The notes below the pieces were generated by a model, which saw only the letters and a list, made by a program, of their open reading frames with translations, did not search any database and was not told the origin of the DNA. Below, piece after piece: positions 41,276 through 52,997 of a stretch of DNA of 64,000 nt. A program made the position numbers and the translations under genes. Positions within the stretch are counted from its first letter, which is position 1. Every line of letters begins with the position of its first letter. This stretch comes from Oscillatoriales cyanobacterium. Lineage in GTDB: Bacteria; Cyanobacteriota; Cyanobacteriia; CACIAM-69d. The stretch is taken from assembly GCA_004292515.1 (NCBI GenBank), contig RDXB01000057.1, forward strand, positions 32,868 through 96,867. The letters are read 5' to 3'.

Positions 41276-42508
41276 CTACCGCTCGAAACGCACATCTACA
41301 TCTGGATTGGGGTCTGATGCCGATCGCGTTGGGCGATCGCCCGTAGGAGCCGAATTGGGTTGGGGCACCTGTTGTTGCAATTCTTGGGTGGAAGTCAGCA
41401 AGCGTCCCAGGGAATTGACAATCATCCGCAAGCTGTTGCGAAAGCGTGGATCTCCGGTCAAGTCGTCCAGATCGCCGGTAATTTTGTCGATGTTTTGCAG
41501 GGTAGCCTGCGCTGAACCCAGGGTCTGCTGCAACATCCTCAGGGTCTGAGGATTACTAATGGATCCGGTAATGTCGCGCAGGTTGGCTGCCGTTTGAGCT
41601 GCGTTGCCCGTGAGCGCATCGAGATTTTGCAGCAGATTGCTGTTGCGTAATTGCTGCATGGCCGGGGCCACCTCGGCCAGGGCTGATCGCAGGCTGCTGC
41701 TGGTTTGGGCAATGCTGGTGAGAGTGCGGGTCAGGTTGCCGCGATTGTCTGCCATTAGGCCATTGAAGCTGGCAGCGGTCTGCTCGATCGAACCCGCCGT
41801 CCGCACGATCGCCCCGCCAGAACTCATGGCGATATTGTTGATCGTGTTGGAGGTGCGGGTAATCGATCGGGCTGTGTCCCCAAAAGTGCCGGTTTCTTTC
41901 TGGAGCGTCCGGGCCAGGCTGGCGGCATCACGACTCAGTCTTTGGATTTCTGTCGTGGTGGCGTTCAGGTTGCCCACGGCGCGATCGACCTTGCCTTGGA
42001 ACGTTGGATCGGTAATCAAATCGGCGATTTTGACGATTGCCCGAATCAGAGAACCGTAGTTAATGGGTGGACTGCCGACGATGCGTTCACCATCACAAAT
42101 CAGCACCTGTTGGTCGCAGCCGCGATCGGACGGGCCCGGGCCGCTGGTTGGCATCAACTGATTACCATTGGGGCGAATGGCTAAGGAGCCTTCACCAATC
42201 AAGCCGGTGCGATCGACCTCCGCCGATGAGTTGCGGGGAATCCGTAGGTCAGGATTTTCGATGTCCAAGGAAACAGCAACCGAATTTGATTCAGCGCGGA
42301 TCTCGGCCACTTTGCCAACGGGGACACCGCGAAACAGCACGGGCGATCCCACTTCTAGGCCATCCGCATTGGCAAACTCCACCACAATGCGATAGCTGCG
42401 ACGGCCAAAATACGTTTCGTTTAGCCATAGGCTCAGGGTGACAACCAAGCCCACGCCGAACAAAACCAGCAGACCAACGGCTCCTTCTCGGACGGTGCGC
42501 GATCGCAT
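41276..42508 (-). CDS. MCE/MlaD-domain lipid-transport protein
   Basis: N-terminal TM then YRIVVEFANADGLEVGSPVLFRGVPVGKVAEI and long helical C-terminus. Confidence 0.9.
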   Translation of the reverse strand: MRSRTVREGAVGLLVLFGVGLVVTLSLWLNETYFGRRSYRIVVEFANADGLEVGSPVLFRGVPVGKVAEIRAESNSVAVSLDIENPDLRIPRNSSAEVDRTGLIGEGSLAIRPNGNQLMPTSGPGPSDRGCDQQVLICDGERIVGSPPINYGSLIRAIVKIADLITDPTFQGKVDRAVGNLNATTTEIQRLSRDAASLARTLQKETGTFGDTARSITRTSNTINNIAMSSGGAIVRTAGSIEQTAASFNGLMADNRGNLTRTLTSIAQTSSSLRSALAEVAPAMQQLRNSNLLQNLDALTGNAAQTAANLRDITGSISNPQTLRMLQQTLGSAQATLQNIDKITGDLDDLTGDPRFRNSLRMIVNSLGRLLTSTQELQQQVPQPNSAPTGDRPTRSASDPNPDVDVRFER

Positions 42509-43007
42509 GGTGAACGGTCTCCTGTGGCATGGGATGAAGCAAGGGGCGATCGACTCGATCGAGCCAACGGCAGATGGGGTGATGAGCCAACGCCAACTTA
42601 CACCTTATACAGTCGGAATATGGCTAACTCAGCGATCCATTCAGCACCCGTTAGGCGATCGATCTCACAAGTTCCCTTCAACTGGATCGGGCTTGGTGGC
42701 TAATCGCTCAGTTGGGATTGGTGGTTAATCACTCAGTCGAAGCACTCAGAAGCACTCAGTCAAATTACTCAGTCGAAGCACTCAGTCAAATCACTCAGTG
42801 CTTTGTAGCTTTGTAGTTTTGTAGCTTTATAGGTTCGGTGGAGCTGTGCAAAACCCAACTCGATCAATGCGAACTTGGCCGGTGTTGGTTTTTATCCCTC
42901 AACCCCACCTCCCAGTGCAGCTTGTGACTTTTGACTGTTAAGCCAATGACTTTTAAGCCAATGATTTGATTGAGTAACGCTACTAGAGTTGCGCTACTAA
43001 TTTCTCA

Positions 43008-44027
43008 TCAGGCACTAATCGTTTGAATGGGCCCCTCGATCGCACTGCTAAAAAACTGCCGCACGTAGGGGTCATCCGTGGCATCAATGTCATGTACCGA
43101 TCCTTGCCAGCGAATTTTCCCATCATAAAGAAACACGACCCGATCGGCCGTGCGGCGGATGGTGCTGTCCTGGTGCGTCACCACCACATAGGTTGAACAA
43201 AAATCCACCTTGCGGCTGAGTTCCCGCATCAGGTCTTCGACGATCGTTGAGGCAATGGGATCGAGACCAGCAGTGGGTTCGTCGTATAACAGCACTTCCG
43301 GCACTAGATGGCCGTCGGGCGCAGGATTTTCGATGATGGCGCGGGCAAAACTAACCCGTTTTTTCATACCGCCCGACAGTTCTGCCGGATAGCGATCGGC
43401 AATGGGCGGCAGCCCCACCCGCTCTAGGGCCCGATCGACCAGGGACTGGATTCGATCGAGCGACAACTTACCGGCCTCGAGCAGCGAAAACCCAATATTT
43501 TCGCCCACGGTCAGGGAGTCAAACAGGGCGGCTTGCTGAAAGACCAGCTTGATGTCTATCCCTTCCGGTTCGTGACTGTCCCCCAGCAGGCCCAGCCTTG
43601 GTTCCCCCAGCAGGCGCACTTCTCCCTCGTCGGGTTCGAGCAGGCCGCTAATCACCCGCAAGATGGTGGACTTGCCGGTGCCGGAGGGGCCAATAATGGC
43701 GATCGCCTCATTGGGATAAATTGCAAAGTCAACCCGGTCTAAAATCTTGCGATCGCCGAGGGTTTTGCTAATGCCGCACAACTCCACTAGGGGGTCGGCT
43801 CCGCGCGGTGGCACGCTGGACTCGATCGCAACGGTGGGTAATTGGGCTGTGGCCGGTTTGGGTTCTAGCGATTCATTGGAATGTGATCGATCGGGGGGCA
43901 ATTGGGCCGGATCGCCGGAAGCCCCTCCACTCGCAGCGGACAAATGACTCATAGGTGACCGATGGACGGAATTCGCGATCGCGCTATCCTCATGGAAATT
44001 GTGACTGGCTAAGTGTCGCTCTGCCAA
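43008..44027 (-). CDS. ABC transporter ATP-binding protein (MlaF-like)
   Basis: [25 protein letters not shown]...[15 protein letters not shown]...[15 protein letters not shown]; start uncertain. Confidence 0.9.
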   Translation of the reverse strand: MAERHLASHNFHEDSAIANSVHRSPMSHLSAASGGASGDPAQLPPDRSHSNESLEPKPATAQLPTVAIESSVPPRGADPLVELCGISKTLGDRKILDRVDFAIYPNEAIAIIGPSGTGKSTILRVISGLLEPDEGEVRLLGEPRLGLLGDSHEPEGIDIKLVFQQAALFDSLTVGENIGFSLLEAGKLSLDRIQSLVDRALERVGLPPIADRYPAELSGGMKKRVSFARAIIENPAPDGHLVPEVLLYDEPTAGLDPIASTIVEDLMRELSRKVDFCSTYVVVTHQDSTIRRTADRVVFLYDGKIRWQGSVHDIDATDDPYVRQFFSSAIEGPIQTISA

Positions 44028-44089
44028 GCCCCCGATCGGTTTCGCCGATTCCTTGGCCGGTTCGCAATTCGCTGAATGCCCTGCGAATC

Positions 44090-45625
44090 ATGAGCCGGGC
44101 GATCGTTTCAGTCCGGCCCCAGCCGATTCCCCCTCCGAGGCGGGCGAGATTGCTTCCCGGCAGCAGCCTCACCCTTCTCGACATCGCGCCCATCGATCGC
44201 TGCTCCCTCAGTTTTTCCCTCCCCTTTCCCTTGAAGAATCGATTGCCTTACTCCACGCTTCACTGGCTCGGTCATCTCCCGCGAGCCATCTGGAAGCGCC
44301 GCGCTCCCAAGCGGGTTAACCAATGGGTTAAATGGCTCGCTCCCGGCCTGCTGGTCAAACGCTGGCTGTTGACCAGTGCTGGAGGGGCGGTGTTGGTGTG
44401 GCTAGGGGCTGCGATTTGGACGAAGCAAACCCCGGTGTTCTACACAACCCAGTTTTTGCAGGAATTTTTGGGACGGCTGGCCACGTTGATTCCCAATAGC
44501 CTTTCGGGGCCACTGCTGCTGGCGGGAGGGTTGGGGTTGGTGTTGTGGGGGCAAACGCGCACCCTGGGCACGATCGCCGATGTTTTGATGCCGGACGGCG
44601 ATGAAGAACTGATCGATCGCCTCCTCACCCACCGCCGCCTAAACCGGGGGCCGCGGATTGTGGCGATCGGGGGCGGCACGGGTCTTTCCACCTTGCTGCG
44701 GGGTCTGAAGCAATATAGCGCCAACATTACAGCGATCGTCACGGTGGCCGATGATGGCGGCTCCTCGGGCCGGCTGCGGCGCGATTTTGGCGTGCTGCCA
44801 CCAGGGGATATTCGCAACTGCCTGGCGGCCCTGTCGGCGGAAGAACGGTTGATGACGGCGTTGTTTCAATATCGCTTCACCACGGGCAGTGGCTTGGCGG
44901 GCCACAGCTTCGGCAACCTGTTTTTGACGGTGATGAGCGACATTACGGGCGACTTGGAACAGGCGATCGATGCCAGTTCCCAGGTCTTGGCCGTGCAAGG
45001 GCGGGTGCTGCCGGCCACCCTCGAAGATGTGGTGCTGTGGGCCGAATTAACAGACGGCCGCTACGTGGAAGGCGAGTCGAACATTAGCGAGGCCCATGGC
45101 CAAATCGCGCGGATTGGCTGCACGCCCTCCCATCCTCGGGCGGTACCTCGGGCGATCGAGGCGATCGAGTCGGCAGACTACATCATCATTGGCCCCGGCA
45201 GTCTCTACACCAGTGTGATTCCCAACCTATTGGTTCCCGAAATTACGGAGGCGATCGGCCGCTGCCCCGCGCCGCGCATCTATGTTTGCAACGTGATGAG
45301 CCAACCGGGCGAAACCGAGGGCTACACCGTGTCGGATCACATTCGGGCGATCGATCGCGCCTGTGGCCAGAAACTGTTCGATGCGGTGTTGGTTCAAAAA
45401 AATCCCCCATCATCCAAAGCCCTTGATCGCTATGCCCGCGAACATAGCCATGCAATCGAACTCGACCGCGCCGCCGTGGCCCAACTGGGCCGCCGGATCG
45501 TAATCGCCAACATCATCGATGAAGATCCCGAAACGGGCCTGATTCGCCACCACTCGGGCAAACTGGCCCGCGTGCTGCTGCGCTGGTTCGATCGCGCCTC
45601 GGGCCGCAATCTAGAGAGTCCTTAG
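44090..45625 (+). CDS. YvcK/CofD-like gluconeogenesis-factor family protein
   Basis: [60 protein letters not shown]. Confidence 0.92.
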   Translation: MSRAIVSVRPQPIPPPRRARLLPGSSLTLLDIAPIDRCSLSFSLPFPLKNRLPYSTLHWLGHLPRAIWKRRAPKRVNQWVKWLAPGLLVKRWLLTSAGGAVLVWLGAAIWTKQTPVFYTTQFLQEFLGRLATLIPNSLSGPLLLAGGLGLVLWGQTRTLGTIADVLMPDGDEELIDRLLTHRRLNRGPRIVAIGGGTGLSTLLRGLKQYSANITAIVTVADDGGSSGRLRRDFGVLPPGDIRNCLAALSAEERLMTALFQYRFTTGSGLAGHSFGNLFLTVMSDITGDLEQAIDASSQVLAVQGRVLPATLEDVVLWAELTDGRYVEGESNISEAHGQIARIGCTPSHPRAVPRAIEAIESADYIIIGPGSLYTSVIPNLLVPEITEAIGRCPAPRIYVCNVMSQPGETEGYTVSDHIRAIDRACGQKLFDAVLVQKNPPSSKALDRYAREHSHAIELDRAAVAQLGRRIVIANIIDEDPETGLIRHHSGKLARVLLRWFDRASGRNLESP

Positions 45626-45815
45626 GTTGCAGAATGGCGCGTAACAGCTAGCTGAGTATTAGCTCTGCATAGAAGTGTCTAATCAATGTGAGTTCAGGAA
45701 GCCGTCAGCAGTGATCAGTGACTCAAGGATTGGATCTGGAATTTTCAGGTCAAAACTTGACACAAAAAGTCAAGCAATAGCATCAAGCTATTGCTCGGTA
45801 GGAAAATCGACCTCT

Positions 45816-45915
45816 TGCGCGGGTAGTGCCTGTGAGGTGATGCTTTTTGGCAAAAGATTGCTGATGTAGCAAGGCTTTCGCCCATGCATCATTACTGAAT
45901 TACAGCACTACCCGA
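45816..45915. repeat. MITE-like element with CGGGTAGTGC termini
   Basis: CGGGTAGTGCCTGTGAGG...AATTACAGCACTACCCG inverted ends, about 100 bp, no ORF. Confidence 0.6.
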
Positions 45916-45990
45916 TAATCCTGCTGACTAATACCTGTTAATACCTCTTAATTGCCTAATGCCCGTTGATCGCCGCTGAACAGACGGCAG

Positions 45991-46440
45991 CTATAGCCCC
46001 AAAATTTGCAATGACACCGATCGCTGGCGGGGGCCATCTAGCTCCACTAACAAAATTGACTGCCAAGTACCCAAGGTTAATGCACTATCCACAATCGGAA
46101 TTGTTAGTTGTGTTCCCAAGGCGATCGCCATCAGATGTGAATGGGCATTGATCGGCTCATCGGGCGGCACTTCGCGCAGGTGCAAATCATTGTGTCGATA
46201 ATGGCCGGTCGGAGGGGCTAGGGTTTTGAGCCAAACTTTCAAGTCCTGCCATAACCGCTCCTCGTTTTCATTGATGATCAGGCCCGTTGTGGTGTGGCGG
46301 GCCAAGAGGGTGACTTGTCCTTGCTGACACCCATGCTTGTGCAGGAATTGTTGAACTTTTGCACGGACGATCGGGGTCAGATCGCAAATATCTAAATCTG
46401 CTGTTGTCGCAATGCTCAAAAACTCATGCTCGATCGCCAT
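45991..46440 (-). CDS. YjbQ (UPF0047) family protein
   Basis: LLARHTTTGLIINENEERLWQDLKVWL...HYRHNDLHLREVPPDEPINAHSHLMAIALG. Confidence 0.93.
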   Translation of the reverse strand: MAIEHEFLSIATTADLDICDLTPIVRAKVQQFLHKHGCQQGQVTLLARHTTTGLIINENEERLWQDLKVWLKTLAPPTGHYRHNDLHLREVPPDEPINAHSHLMAIALGTQLTIPIVDSALTLGTWQSILLVELDGPRQRSVSLQILGL

Positions 46441-46518
46441 CACTATCACCTCAAAATGACTACGAGAAAAGCTACCCAATCCTAGGTTTTGCCCCCATCT
46501 TTGGGACTATCTTTGGGA

Positions 46519-46646
46519 GGATGTCTGAAAAGCCACGCATTGATACTTCGTATGCCTTAGCGATCGACATGAATAAGAGGCTTTAGCCCCTCGCCCCCAC
46601 GACAATTGGCGCTCATCCCGTGCCAAAAGATGCTTTTCAGGTATCC
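46519..46646. mobile_element. MITE family B copy 3
   Basis: GGATGTCTGAAAAGCC...AGATGCTTTTCAGGTATCC. Confidence 0.85.
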
Positions 46647-46717
46647 GCCAAGGGGGGAAAGTCAGTCGTTGTAAGGTTTTTGAGGTTTTGGAGAGGATGG
46701 CTTTGGAGAGGATGGCT

Positions 46718-46882
46718 GATGACCTGTGATCAATTAGCCTGCAACCCTGATGTTGCCGTTGGATCGTGGGGTGCGAGATGCTCAATCTGTTGATTAACCC
46801 CTTGCTCAATTCCCTTGTTATGACCATCGAGGCATGGAAAATCGACGATTTCAGGCTCATGCCGGTAGATGATGACATCTCC
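46718..46882. mobile_element. MITE family A copy, diverged
   Basis: CCTGTGATCAATTAGCCTGCAACCCTGATGTTGCCGTTGGATCGTGGGG...GAGGCATGGAAAATCGACGATTTCAGGCTCATGCCGGTAGATGATGACATC. Confidence 0.7.
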
Positions 46883-46914
46883 GAATCCAAACTGGTGCTG
46901 ATCAAGCGCGATCG

Positions 46915-47000
46915 ATGCCGATCGACTGGGATGCCGATCGACTGGGATTCAGTGGCGATCGACTGGGATGCCGATCGACTGGGATTCAGTGGCGATCGGC
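46915..47000. repeat. About 37-bp tandem repeat built on HIP1-like cores
   Basis: (GATGCCGATCGACTGGGATTCAGTGGCGATCGACTGG)n just upstream of the dnaK leader. Confidence 0.85.
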
Positions 47001-47160
47001 CTGCCCCTGCCCAAACCCCACAACCCGCCCCCCATCATCGGTTCGGTGACAAGTTCGGTAAATACCCCTTCATCATTAACCAAGCACAAATCACTATAGA
47101 AGCTAAGAAATCAGCCAAACAACGCACAAATACAGCGCCGCGCAAGCAGCAATCATCCCT

Positions 47161-49065
47161 ATGGCCAAAGTCGTCGGAATTGACCTCGGAACCACCAACT
47201 CCTGCGTTGCCGTGATGGAAGGCGGCAAACCCACTGTCATCGCCAACGCCGAAGGGTTCAGAACCACCCCCTCTGTCGTGGCCTATGCCAAAAACGGTGA
47301 CAAGCTCGTTGGGCAAATCGCCAAGCGGCAAGCGGTGATGAACACCGAGAACACCTTCTACTCCGTAAAACGCTTCATCGGCCGTCGCTTTGAAGAAATT
47401 ACCTACGAAACTACCGAAGTTGCCTACAACGTAGAAAACGCCAGTGGAAACGTCCGCATCGACTGCACGGCCAAGGGCGAAAAATACGCACCGGAGCAAA
47501 TTTCCGCCCAAGTGCTGCGCAAGCTGATCGAAGATGCCAGCAAATACCTGGGCGAAACTGTCACCCAAGCGGTGATCACCGTTCCTGCATACTTCAACGA
47601 TTCCCAGCGCCAAGCTACCAAAGATGCAGGCAAAATCGCGGGCGTAGAAGTCCTGCGAATCATTAATGAACCGACTGCCGCGTCGCTGGCCTACGGTCTC
47701 GATAAAAAAGAAAACGAAACGATTTTGGTCTTCGACTTGGGCGGCGGTACGTTTGACGTATCGGTGCTGGAAGTGGGCGACGGTGTGTTTGAAGTGTTGG
47801 CGACCTCGGGTGACACCCACCTAGGTGGTGATGACTTCGATAAAAAGATTGTGGACTTCCTGGCCGCTAGCTTCAAGGCTACTGAAGGAATCGATCTGCG
47901 CAGGGACAAGCAAGCCCTGCAACGGCTGACGGAAGCTGCTGAAAAGGCCAAGATTGAGCTGTCTAGCGTCACCCAAGCCGAAATCAACCTGCCCTTCATC
48001 ACGGCTACCCAAGATGGGCCGAAGCACCTGGACATGACCCTGACTCGGGCCAAGTTCGAGGAGCTGTGTGCTGACCTGATCGATCGCTGCCGCATCCCGG
48101 TCGAAAACTCCCTGCGCGATGCCAAGTTGAGCAAGACGGACATCGACGAAGTGGTGTTGGTGGGCGGCTCGACCCGCATTCCGGCCATCCAAGACCTGGT
48201 GCGTCGTACGCTGGATAAGGATCCCAACCAAAGCGTTAACCCTGACGAAGTGGTGGCGATCGGGGCGGCGATCCAAGGCGGTGTGCTGTCGGGCGAAGTG
48301 AAGGACATCCTGTTGTTGGATGTGACCCCGCTGTCGTTGGGTGTGGAAACCCTGGGCGGCGTGATGACCAAGATCATCCCCCGCAACACGACGATCCCCA
48401 CCAAGAAATCGGAAGTGTTCTCGACGGCGGCTGACGGCCAAACCAATGTGGAGATTCACATTCTGCAAGGGGAGCGCGAGTTCGCCAACGATAACAAGAG
48501 CTTGGGAACCTTCCGCCTGGATGGCATCCCGCCCGCAACCCGTGGCGTGCCCCAAATCGAAGTGACCTTCGACATCGACGCGAACGGCATCCTGAACGTG
48601 ACCGCCAAGGACAAGGGCACGGGCAAGGAACAGTCGATCAGCATCACGGGGGCTTCGACCCTGCCCAAGACCGATGTGGACCGGATGGTGCAGGATGCGG
48701 AGCGCAACGCTGCCGCTGACAAGGAGCGCCGCGAGCAAATCGACCTGAAAAACCAAGCGGATTCGCTGGTGTACCAAGCCGAGAAGCAACTGAAGGAGCT
48801 GGAAGACAAGATCTCCGCCGAGCAAAAGGAAACGGCCGAAACGGCGATCGCCAGCCTGAAGGACGCACTGCAAAAGGAAGACTACGAAGCGATCAAGACG
48901 AATGTGGAAGCTCTGCAACAGGCGCTCTACACGATCGGTTCGTCGGTGTATCAACAAGCCGCGCCGGATACCCCCGCCGATGAGCCGGCGGCCGGCCCGA
49001 CGGGTGGTGGTTCGTCCACTGGTGGTGATGACGTAATCGACGCGGAATTCTCGGAAACGAAGTAG
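47161..49065 (+). CDS. dnaK: Molecular chaperone DnaK
   Basis: [42 protein letters not shown]..., full length. Confidence 0.97.
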   Translation: MAKVVGIDLGTTNSCVAVMEGGKPTVIANAEGFRTTPSVVAYAKNGDKLVGQIAKRQAVMNTENTFYSVKRFIGRRFEEITYETTEVAYNVENASGNVRIDCTAKGEKYAPEQISAQVLRKLIEDASKYLGETVTQAVITVPAYFNDSQRQATKDAGKIAGVEVLRIINEPTAASLAYGLDKKENETILVFDLGGGTFDVSVLEVGDGVFEVLATSGDTHLGGDDFDKKIVDFLAASFKATEGIDLRRDKQALQRLTEAAEKAKIELSSVTQAEINLPFITATQDGPKHLDMTLTRAKFEELCADLIDRCRIPVENSLRDAKLSKTDIDEVVLVGGSTRIPAIQDLVRRTLDKDPNQSVNPDEVVAIGAAIQGGVLSGEVKDILLLDVTPLSLGVETLGGVMTKIIPRNTTIPTKKSEVFSTAADGQTNVEIHILQGEREFANDNKSLGTFRLDGIPPATRGVPQIEVTFDIDANGILNVTAKDKGTGKEQSISITGASTLPKTDVDRMVQDAERNAAADKERREQIDLKNQADSLVYQAEKQLKELEDKISAEQKETAETAIASLKDALQKEDYEAIKTNVEALQQALYTIGSSVYQQAAPDTPADEPAAGPTGGGSSTGGDDVIDAEFSETK

Positions 49066-49149
49066 GGCGCGCGGTTGCGGGGGAGCGCTCGATCGCTTCC
49101 CCTCACCCACCTTGGCGATTCACGCGGTCTAACTGAATAACCCCATCAA

Positions 49150-49180
49150 CCAGCGATCGCCCGATCGCTGGCTTTTTGTT
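49150..49180 (+). terminator. dnaK Rho-independent terminator, stem made of HIP1-like sequence
   Basis: CCAGCGATCG-CC-CGATCGCTGG-CTTTTTGTT. Confidence 0.85.
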
Positions 49181-49189
49181 TGATTTTCT

Positions 49190-49250
49190 ATAATGCGAAA
49201 AAGTAATGCGAAAAAGTAATGCGAAAAAGTAATGCAAAAAAGATGATGCA
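49190..49250. repeat. 13-bp tandem repeat GTAATGCGAAAAA
   Basis: ataatgcgaaaaagtaatgcgaaaaagtaatgcgaaaaagtaatgcaaaaaag. Confidence 0.85.
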
Positions 49251-49386
49251 AAAAGAGCCGATCTGAGCGGGTATCCGAAGGGTCTTGTTCAGCAATGGCT
49301 ATGCACCAATAACCATTGCCCTAATCAATACCATTGCCCTAAGTCATTGAATTGATCGCCATCTATTTTAAGGATCTAGATTCCCA

Positions 49387-50268
49387 ATGTTTAGCTTTTG
49401 GTTAATGTTGATCATTGGTGGGGGAGCCGCTTGGACAGCTCTCAAAGCTGACCAAATTGCTGTGCCAACCCCCATTCGCTGGAGTCTTCGTTTAGGGGGT
49501 GGTCTGTTGGCGGCGATCGCCGCACTCTATACCCTGAGCCGGTTTGTTACCAATGTTCCTACGGGCAGTGTGGGCGTGCGCGACTCGTTGGGAACCGTGG
49601 AAAATCAGCCCTTGATGCCGGGTGTGCATTTCAATATGCCCTTATCTCGGGTGATCATGTATTCCAGCCGAATCAAAAATCTGCAAGAAGGGATTGAAGC
49701 CACATCCCAAGAAGGGTTGATTTTTGATTTGAATGTTAGTTTGCAATATCGCCTCGATCCGCAAAAAGTGTCGCAGGTCTATCGCACGATTGGTGTGAGT
49801 GAACAGGAAATTGTGGTGTCGCGGTTTCGGTCGATTGTGCGTTCCATTACGGCTTTGCATCCCGCTGAAGCCATTTATTCGACCAAGCGATCGCTGATTG
49901 CTGAAGAAATGCGAAAGCAGTTAGCTGCTCAATTGGAGCCATTGGGTTTTGTGGTGGAAGCAGCGTTACTGCGTGAAGTTAAACTACCGACTACAGTACA
50001 GGCGGCTATTCAACAAAAGCTGAAGCTTGAGCAAGAAAGTAAGCAAATGGCATTTGTGTTGGAAAAAACTCGCCAAGAAGCCGATCGCAAAAAAATTGAA
50101 GCCCAGTCGATCGCAGACTATAACCGCACGGTGGCTCAGGGTTTGACCGATCAGATTGTGCGGCTCAAACAGATCGAGGCAATGCAAAGTTTAGCTGAGT
50201 CGAAAAACACCAAAATTATTGTTACCAATGGCAATGCGCCAGTGCTGTTGTCGCCTGGTCAAAACTAG
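49387..50268 (+). CDS. Prohibitin/SPFH family protein
   Basis: VPTGSVGVRDSLGTVENQPLMPGVHFNMP...DLNVSLQYRLDPQKVSQVYRTIG. Confidence 0.92.
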   Translation: MFSFWLMLIIGGGAAWTALKADQIAVPTPIRWSLRLGGGLLAAIAALYTLSRFVTNVPTGSVGVRDSLGTVENQPLMPGVHFNMPLSRVIMYSSRIKNLQEGIEATSQEGLIFDLNVSLQYRLDPQKVSQVYRTIGVSEQEIVVSRFRSIVRSITALHPAEAIYSTKRSLIAEEMRKQLAAQLEPLGFVVEAALLREVKLPTTVQAAIQQKLKLEQESKQMAFVLEKTRQEADRKKIEAQSIADYNRTVAQGLTDQIVRLKQIEAMQSLAESKNTKIIVTNGNAPVLLSPGQN

Positions 50269-50413
50269 GGCTGATTGTTATGTTTTGAAGTGAGGCTGAA
50301 ACGGTTGATTTTCCATACGATGGGCGATGGATTGATTGCCAGCGGTCTGTTGTCTTGGTGATCTGGCAATCATCGCCACATTACTCAACCCTGCATGGGC
50401 TGAAACCTGGTGG

Positions 50414-51895
50414 CTAGCTGGCGGCTGGGCTGGGCAGGAATCGATCGCGCGCCTGTTCCACCAACCCTTGGACAATCGCACTTTGGCGGGTTTGCTCAAA
50501 CACACCTTTGAGGATGCGGCTGAGGCGATCGGCACTCAACCAGCGATCGCCCTCGGCCACGCCCTCCCACTCGGCTTCCACATGGGCTTGGAACAATTCC
50601 ACCAAGCTTAAGCCCGCCACCCGCGTCAGGTAGGCGGCGCTCAGACCTTGGATTGCGCCCCCGGCCGCGTAGGTGAGGGCACTGGTTTTGAGGGCGGTGG
50701 CGATCGCCTGGCTGCCCAGCTCCACTAGCCCCAGCTTCAGCATCACTTCACCCAGGGTTTGGGCGATCGCCTGGGCCCGATCGAGCGAGAAGCTTTGTTG
50801 ATAGATTTGCCCCAAGTCCATCACCAATTGACCGTTGATGGCCGCCGTGGCCAGCAAATCCAGCCCCGGCATCGGGTTGGCAAAGGCCGTGGCGGCGGCG
50901 ATCCATTGGCTTTGGTCGATCAAGGCGATCGCCCGATCGCGCCGTTGGATTTTCAAGGTCTGATGCAATTGCTGATTCAGCCGGCCCGTGTTGCCCACAA
51001 TGGTGCGCCACCGCCAGCGATCGCCCTCGGCTGCTTGCTGGGTTTGCAGGCGGGCCAGCAGTTGCGCTAAGTCCGGCTCCGGTTGCTCGACCGATTCTTG
51101 AATGTGACCGTCGGCGCTGTGTTTGCGAACTTTGATTGGCGCGGGCGCAGCGGCCACGGGGACGATCGCCTCGGCGGCTAACTGGCCATGGAGCCGGTGT
51201 TGAATGGTGGTCAGCACCGTGGCCCGATCGGCAGGTAGGTAGCGATCGGCTTTGTTGAAAGCCACGATCGGTTGCTGACCGTTGGCTAGGAGCCATTCCA
51301 GGGCGGTATATTCCGTTTCGGTAATGTCGCCCGCCGTCACAAACAGCGTCCAAGGAGCTTCGAGGGCTGCATCCAAGGTATCGGGATCGCTGGCCTCATT
51401 GCTGGCCTCGCCGCCTACGAACAAACTGGGGAGTTCTTGATAGTCGGCGATCGCGTTGGCTAATTCAGTCGCGCTCCGTTGCAAGGCCCCCAGCAGGGCC
51501 GACTTGCCCACGGCCGGGCCGCCCAGCAGGGCCACAGTGGCGCGCGATCGCTCTAGATCAGCCGTCCAGCGATCGAGCTTGACTTGGCCCGCCGTGCTCG
51601 ACCAATCCGGCACTTCCGCCGCCACCGTCCTTAGTAATTGTTGCGATCGCCGCAGGGCCTGTTCAGCGGCCGCGCGATCGAGCTGGTTCGGGTTGGGAGC
51701 CGCCGCCACCGGCAGTTTGCGTCGCTGGGTCAGCCACAGGCCCGCCCCCACCGCCGCCACCCCCCAAGGTAGCCATTGCCCAACCTCATGCAGCGCTTGG
51801 CTCACCACTTCCACGGCCAGCCACAAGCCCGCCAAGCCCGCGCCCACCAGCCAAATGGGTTTATCGGTCAGGGGTTTGAGGATGGGCAGCGCCAT
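50414..51895 (-). CDS. GTPase with YcjF/DUF697-like C-terminal domain
   Basis: P-loop LLGGPAVGKSALLGAL, FNKAD (NKxD), two N-terminal TM segments. Confidence 0.8.
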   Translation of the reverse strand: MALPILKPLTDKPIWLVGAGLAGLWLAVEVVSQALHEVGQWLPWGVAAVGAGLWLTQRRKLPVAAAPNPNQLDRAAAEQALRRSQQLLRTVAAEVPDWSSTAGQVKLDRWTADLERSRATVALLGGPAVGKSALLGALQRSATELANAIADYQELPSLFVGGEASNEASDPDTLDAALEAPWTLFVTAGDITETEYTALEWLLANGQQPIVAFNKADRYLPADRATVLTTIQHRLHGQLAAEAIVPVAAAPAPIKVRKHSADGHIQESVEQPEPDLAQLLARLQTQQAAEGDRWRWRTIVGNTGRLNQQLHQTLKIQRRDRAIALIDQSQWIAAATAFANPMPGLDLLATAAINGQLVMDLGQIYQQSFSLDRAQAIAQTLGEVMLKLGLVELGSQAIATALKTSALTYAAGGAIQGLSAAYLTRVAGLSLVELFQAHVEAEWEGVAEGDRWLSADRLSRILKGVFEQTRQSAIVQGLVEQARDRFLPSPAAS

Positions 51896-51942
51896 GAATC
51901 CGGCTCCTTGGAATGGGGATCAAAATGGGGATCGCGTCGATC

Positions 51943-52015
51943 TAGGTAGGGCGATCGGGGCAGGGCGATTGGGGCAGGGCGATCGGGGCAGGGCGATCGG
52001 GGCAGGGCGATCAGC
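51943..52015. repeat. 14-bp tandem repeat GGGGCAGGGCGATC, about 5 units
   Basis: gggcgatcggggcagggcgattggggcagggcgatcggggcagggcgatcggggcagggcgatc. Confidence 0.9.
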
Positions 52016-52076
52016 AAGCAAACTGCCGCCGCGCACCCGAATTTTAGCGGAGGAGTTTTCGCGCCGTTGCGATCGA

Positions 52077-52835
52077 TTAAGAATCTCTACGTTTCGGGGC
52101 TGGGGCAATCTCCCTGGCCGATCGGGCCACCACGGCCACCGCCGCCACCGACCAGCCCGCCGCCCGCAATCCGGCAATCGCCGCCTGCACCGTGGCCCCC
52201 GAAGTATAGATATCGTCCAGCAGCAATACCCGCTGGGGGGGTTCTCGCAGCAGGGCCGGCCCGATCGCAAAGGCATCGCGCAGGTTCGCGGCCCGATCGC
52301 CCCGATTCAGGGCAAATTGCGCCTCGGTGTCCCGCACCCGCCGCAAGCCCGATCGCAACAAACGCAACCCCGTCACATCACAGAAGCTCTCGGCCAGTAA
52401 CTCCGCTTGATTGAAGCCCCGCTGACGTTGGCGATTTTCATGGAGCGGAATCGGGATCACCACAGGGTCTAGCCGTTTAGCCCGCTGCACGGCCGCGCCG
52501 ATCGCCCCCGCTGGCTCAGGCTCCAACCACAGTCGACCGAGGGTGTGGCCCAGGGGTCGGGCGAGGCGGGTTTGGCCGCCATACTTCAGGGCCGCGATCG
52601 CCCGTTTCAGCGCCCCGTCATATAAGCCATAGGCCAACAGGGGGCGATCGGCGATCGCCAAAGACCAGGCGCGATCGCGGGGCAACAGGGTGCCTTGTAA
52701 TTTGCGATCGCAATTGGTGCAAAATCCCTGGGTCGTGGCCGGGCGATCGCAGAGGCCACAGGGGGGCCGCCACACCAGTTCCGACAGGGCTTCAATCGAT
52801 CGACTCACCCAAGACCGTGCCATGGCGCTACTCAA
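52077..52835 (-). CDS. ComF family protein
   Basis: CGLCDRPATTQGFCTNCDRKL zinc finger and PRPP motif VLLLDDIYTSGAT. Confidence 0.93.
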   Translation of the reverse strand: MSSAMARSWVSRSIEALSELVWRPPCGLCDRPATTQGFCTNCDRKLQGTLLPRDRAWSLAIADRPLLAYGLYDGALKRAIAALKYGGQTRLARPLGHTLGRLWLEPEPAGAIGAAVQRAKRLDPVVIPIPLHENRQRQRGFNQAELLAESFCDVTGLRLLRSGLRRVRDTEAQFALNRGDRAANLRDAFAIGPALLREPPQRVLLLDDIYTSGATVQAAIAGLRAAGWSVAAVAVVARSAREIAPAPKRRDS

Positions 52836-52997
52836 GGTCTAGCGTTGAACTGCGGCCTATCATCCTACAGTCGCGCACCGACCACAGATCGTCACCCCGA
52901 AAGGCCTGTGATATGGTTTGAAAAACTCAGGCCGCCGCCCAATGGCAGCGTTTTGGCAGGCCAGCGGCCCACGAGTCTATCCGCATTGCACTGAGGG

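Noticed and set aside
47821-49110. 429-aa and 261-aa minus-strand ORFs opposite dnaK
   Set aside because: Long antisense frames are a known by-product of dnaK codon usage; the sense strand encodes an unambiguous full-length DnaK and the antisense products show no recognisable domain.
51456-52400. 314-aa plus-strand ORF spanning the 3' ends of neighbouring genes
   Set aside because: Overlaps the DUF697-like GTPase and ComF genes on the opposite strand and includes the 14-bp repeat; low-complexity arginine/proline-rich product.
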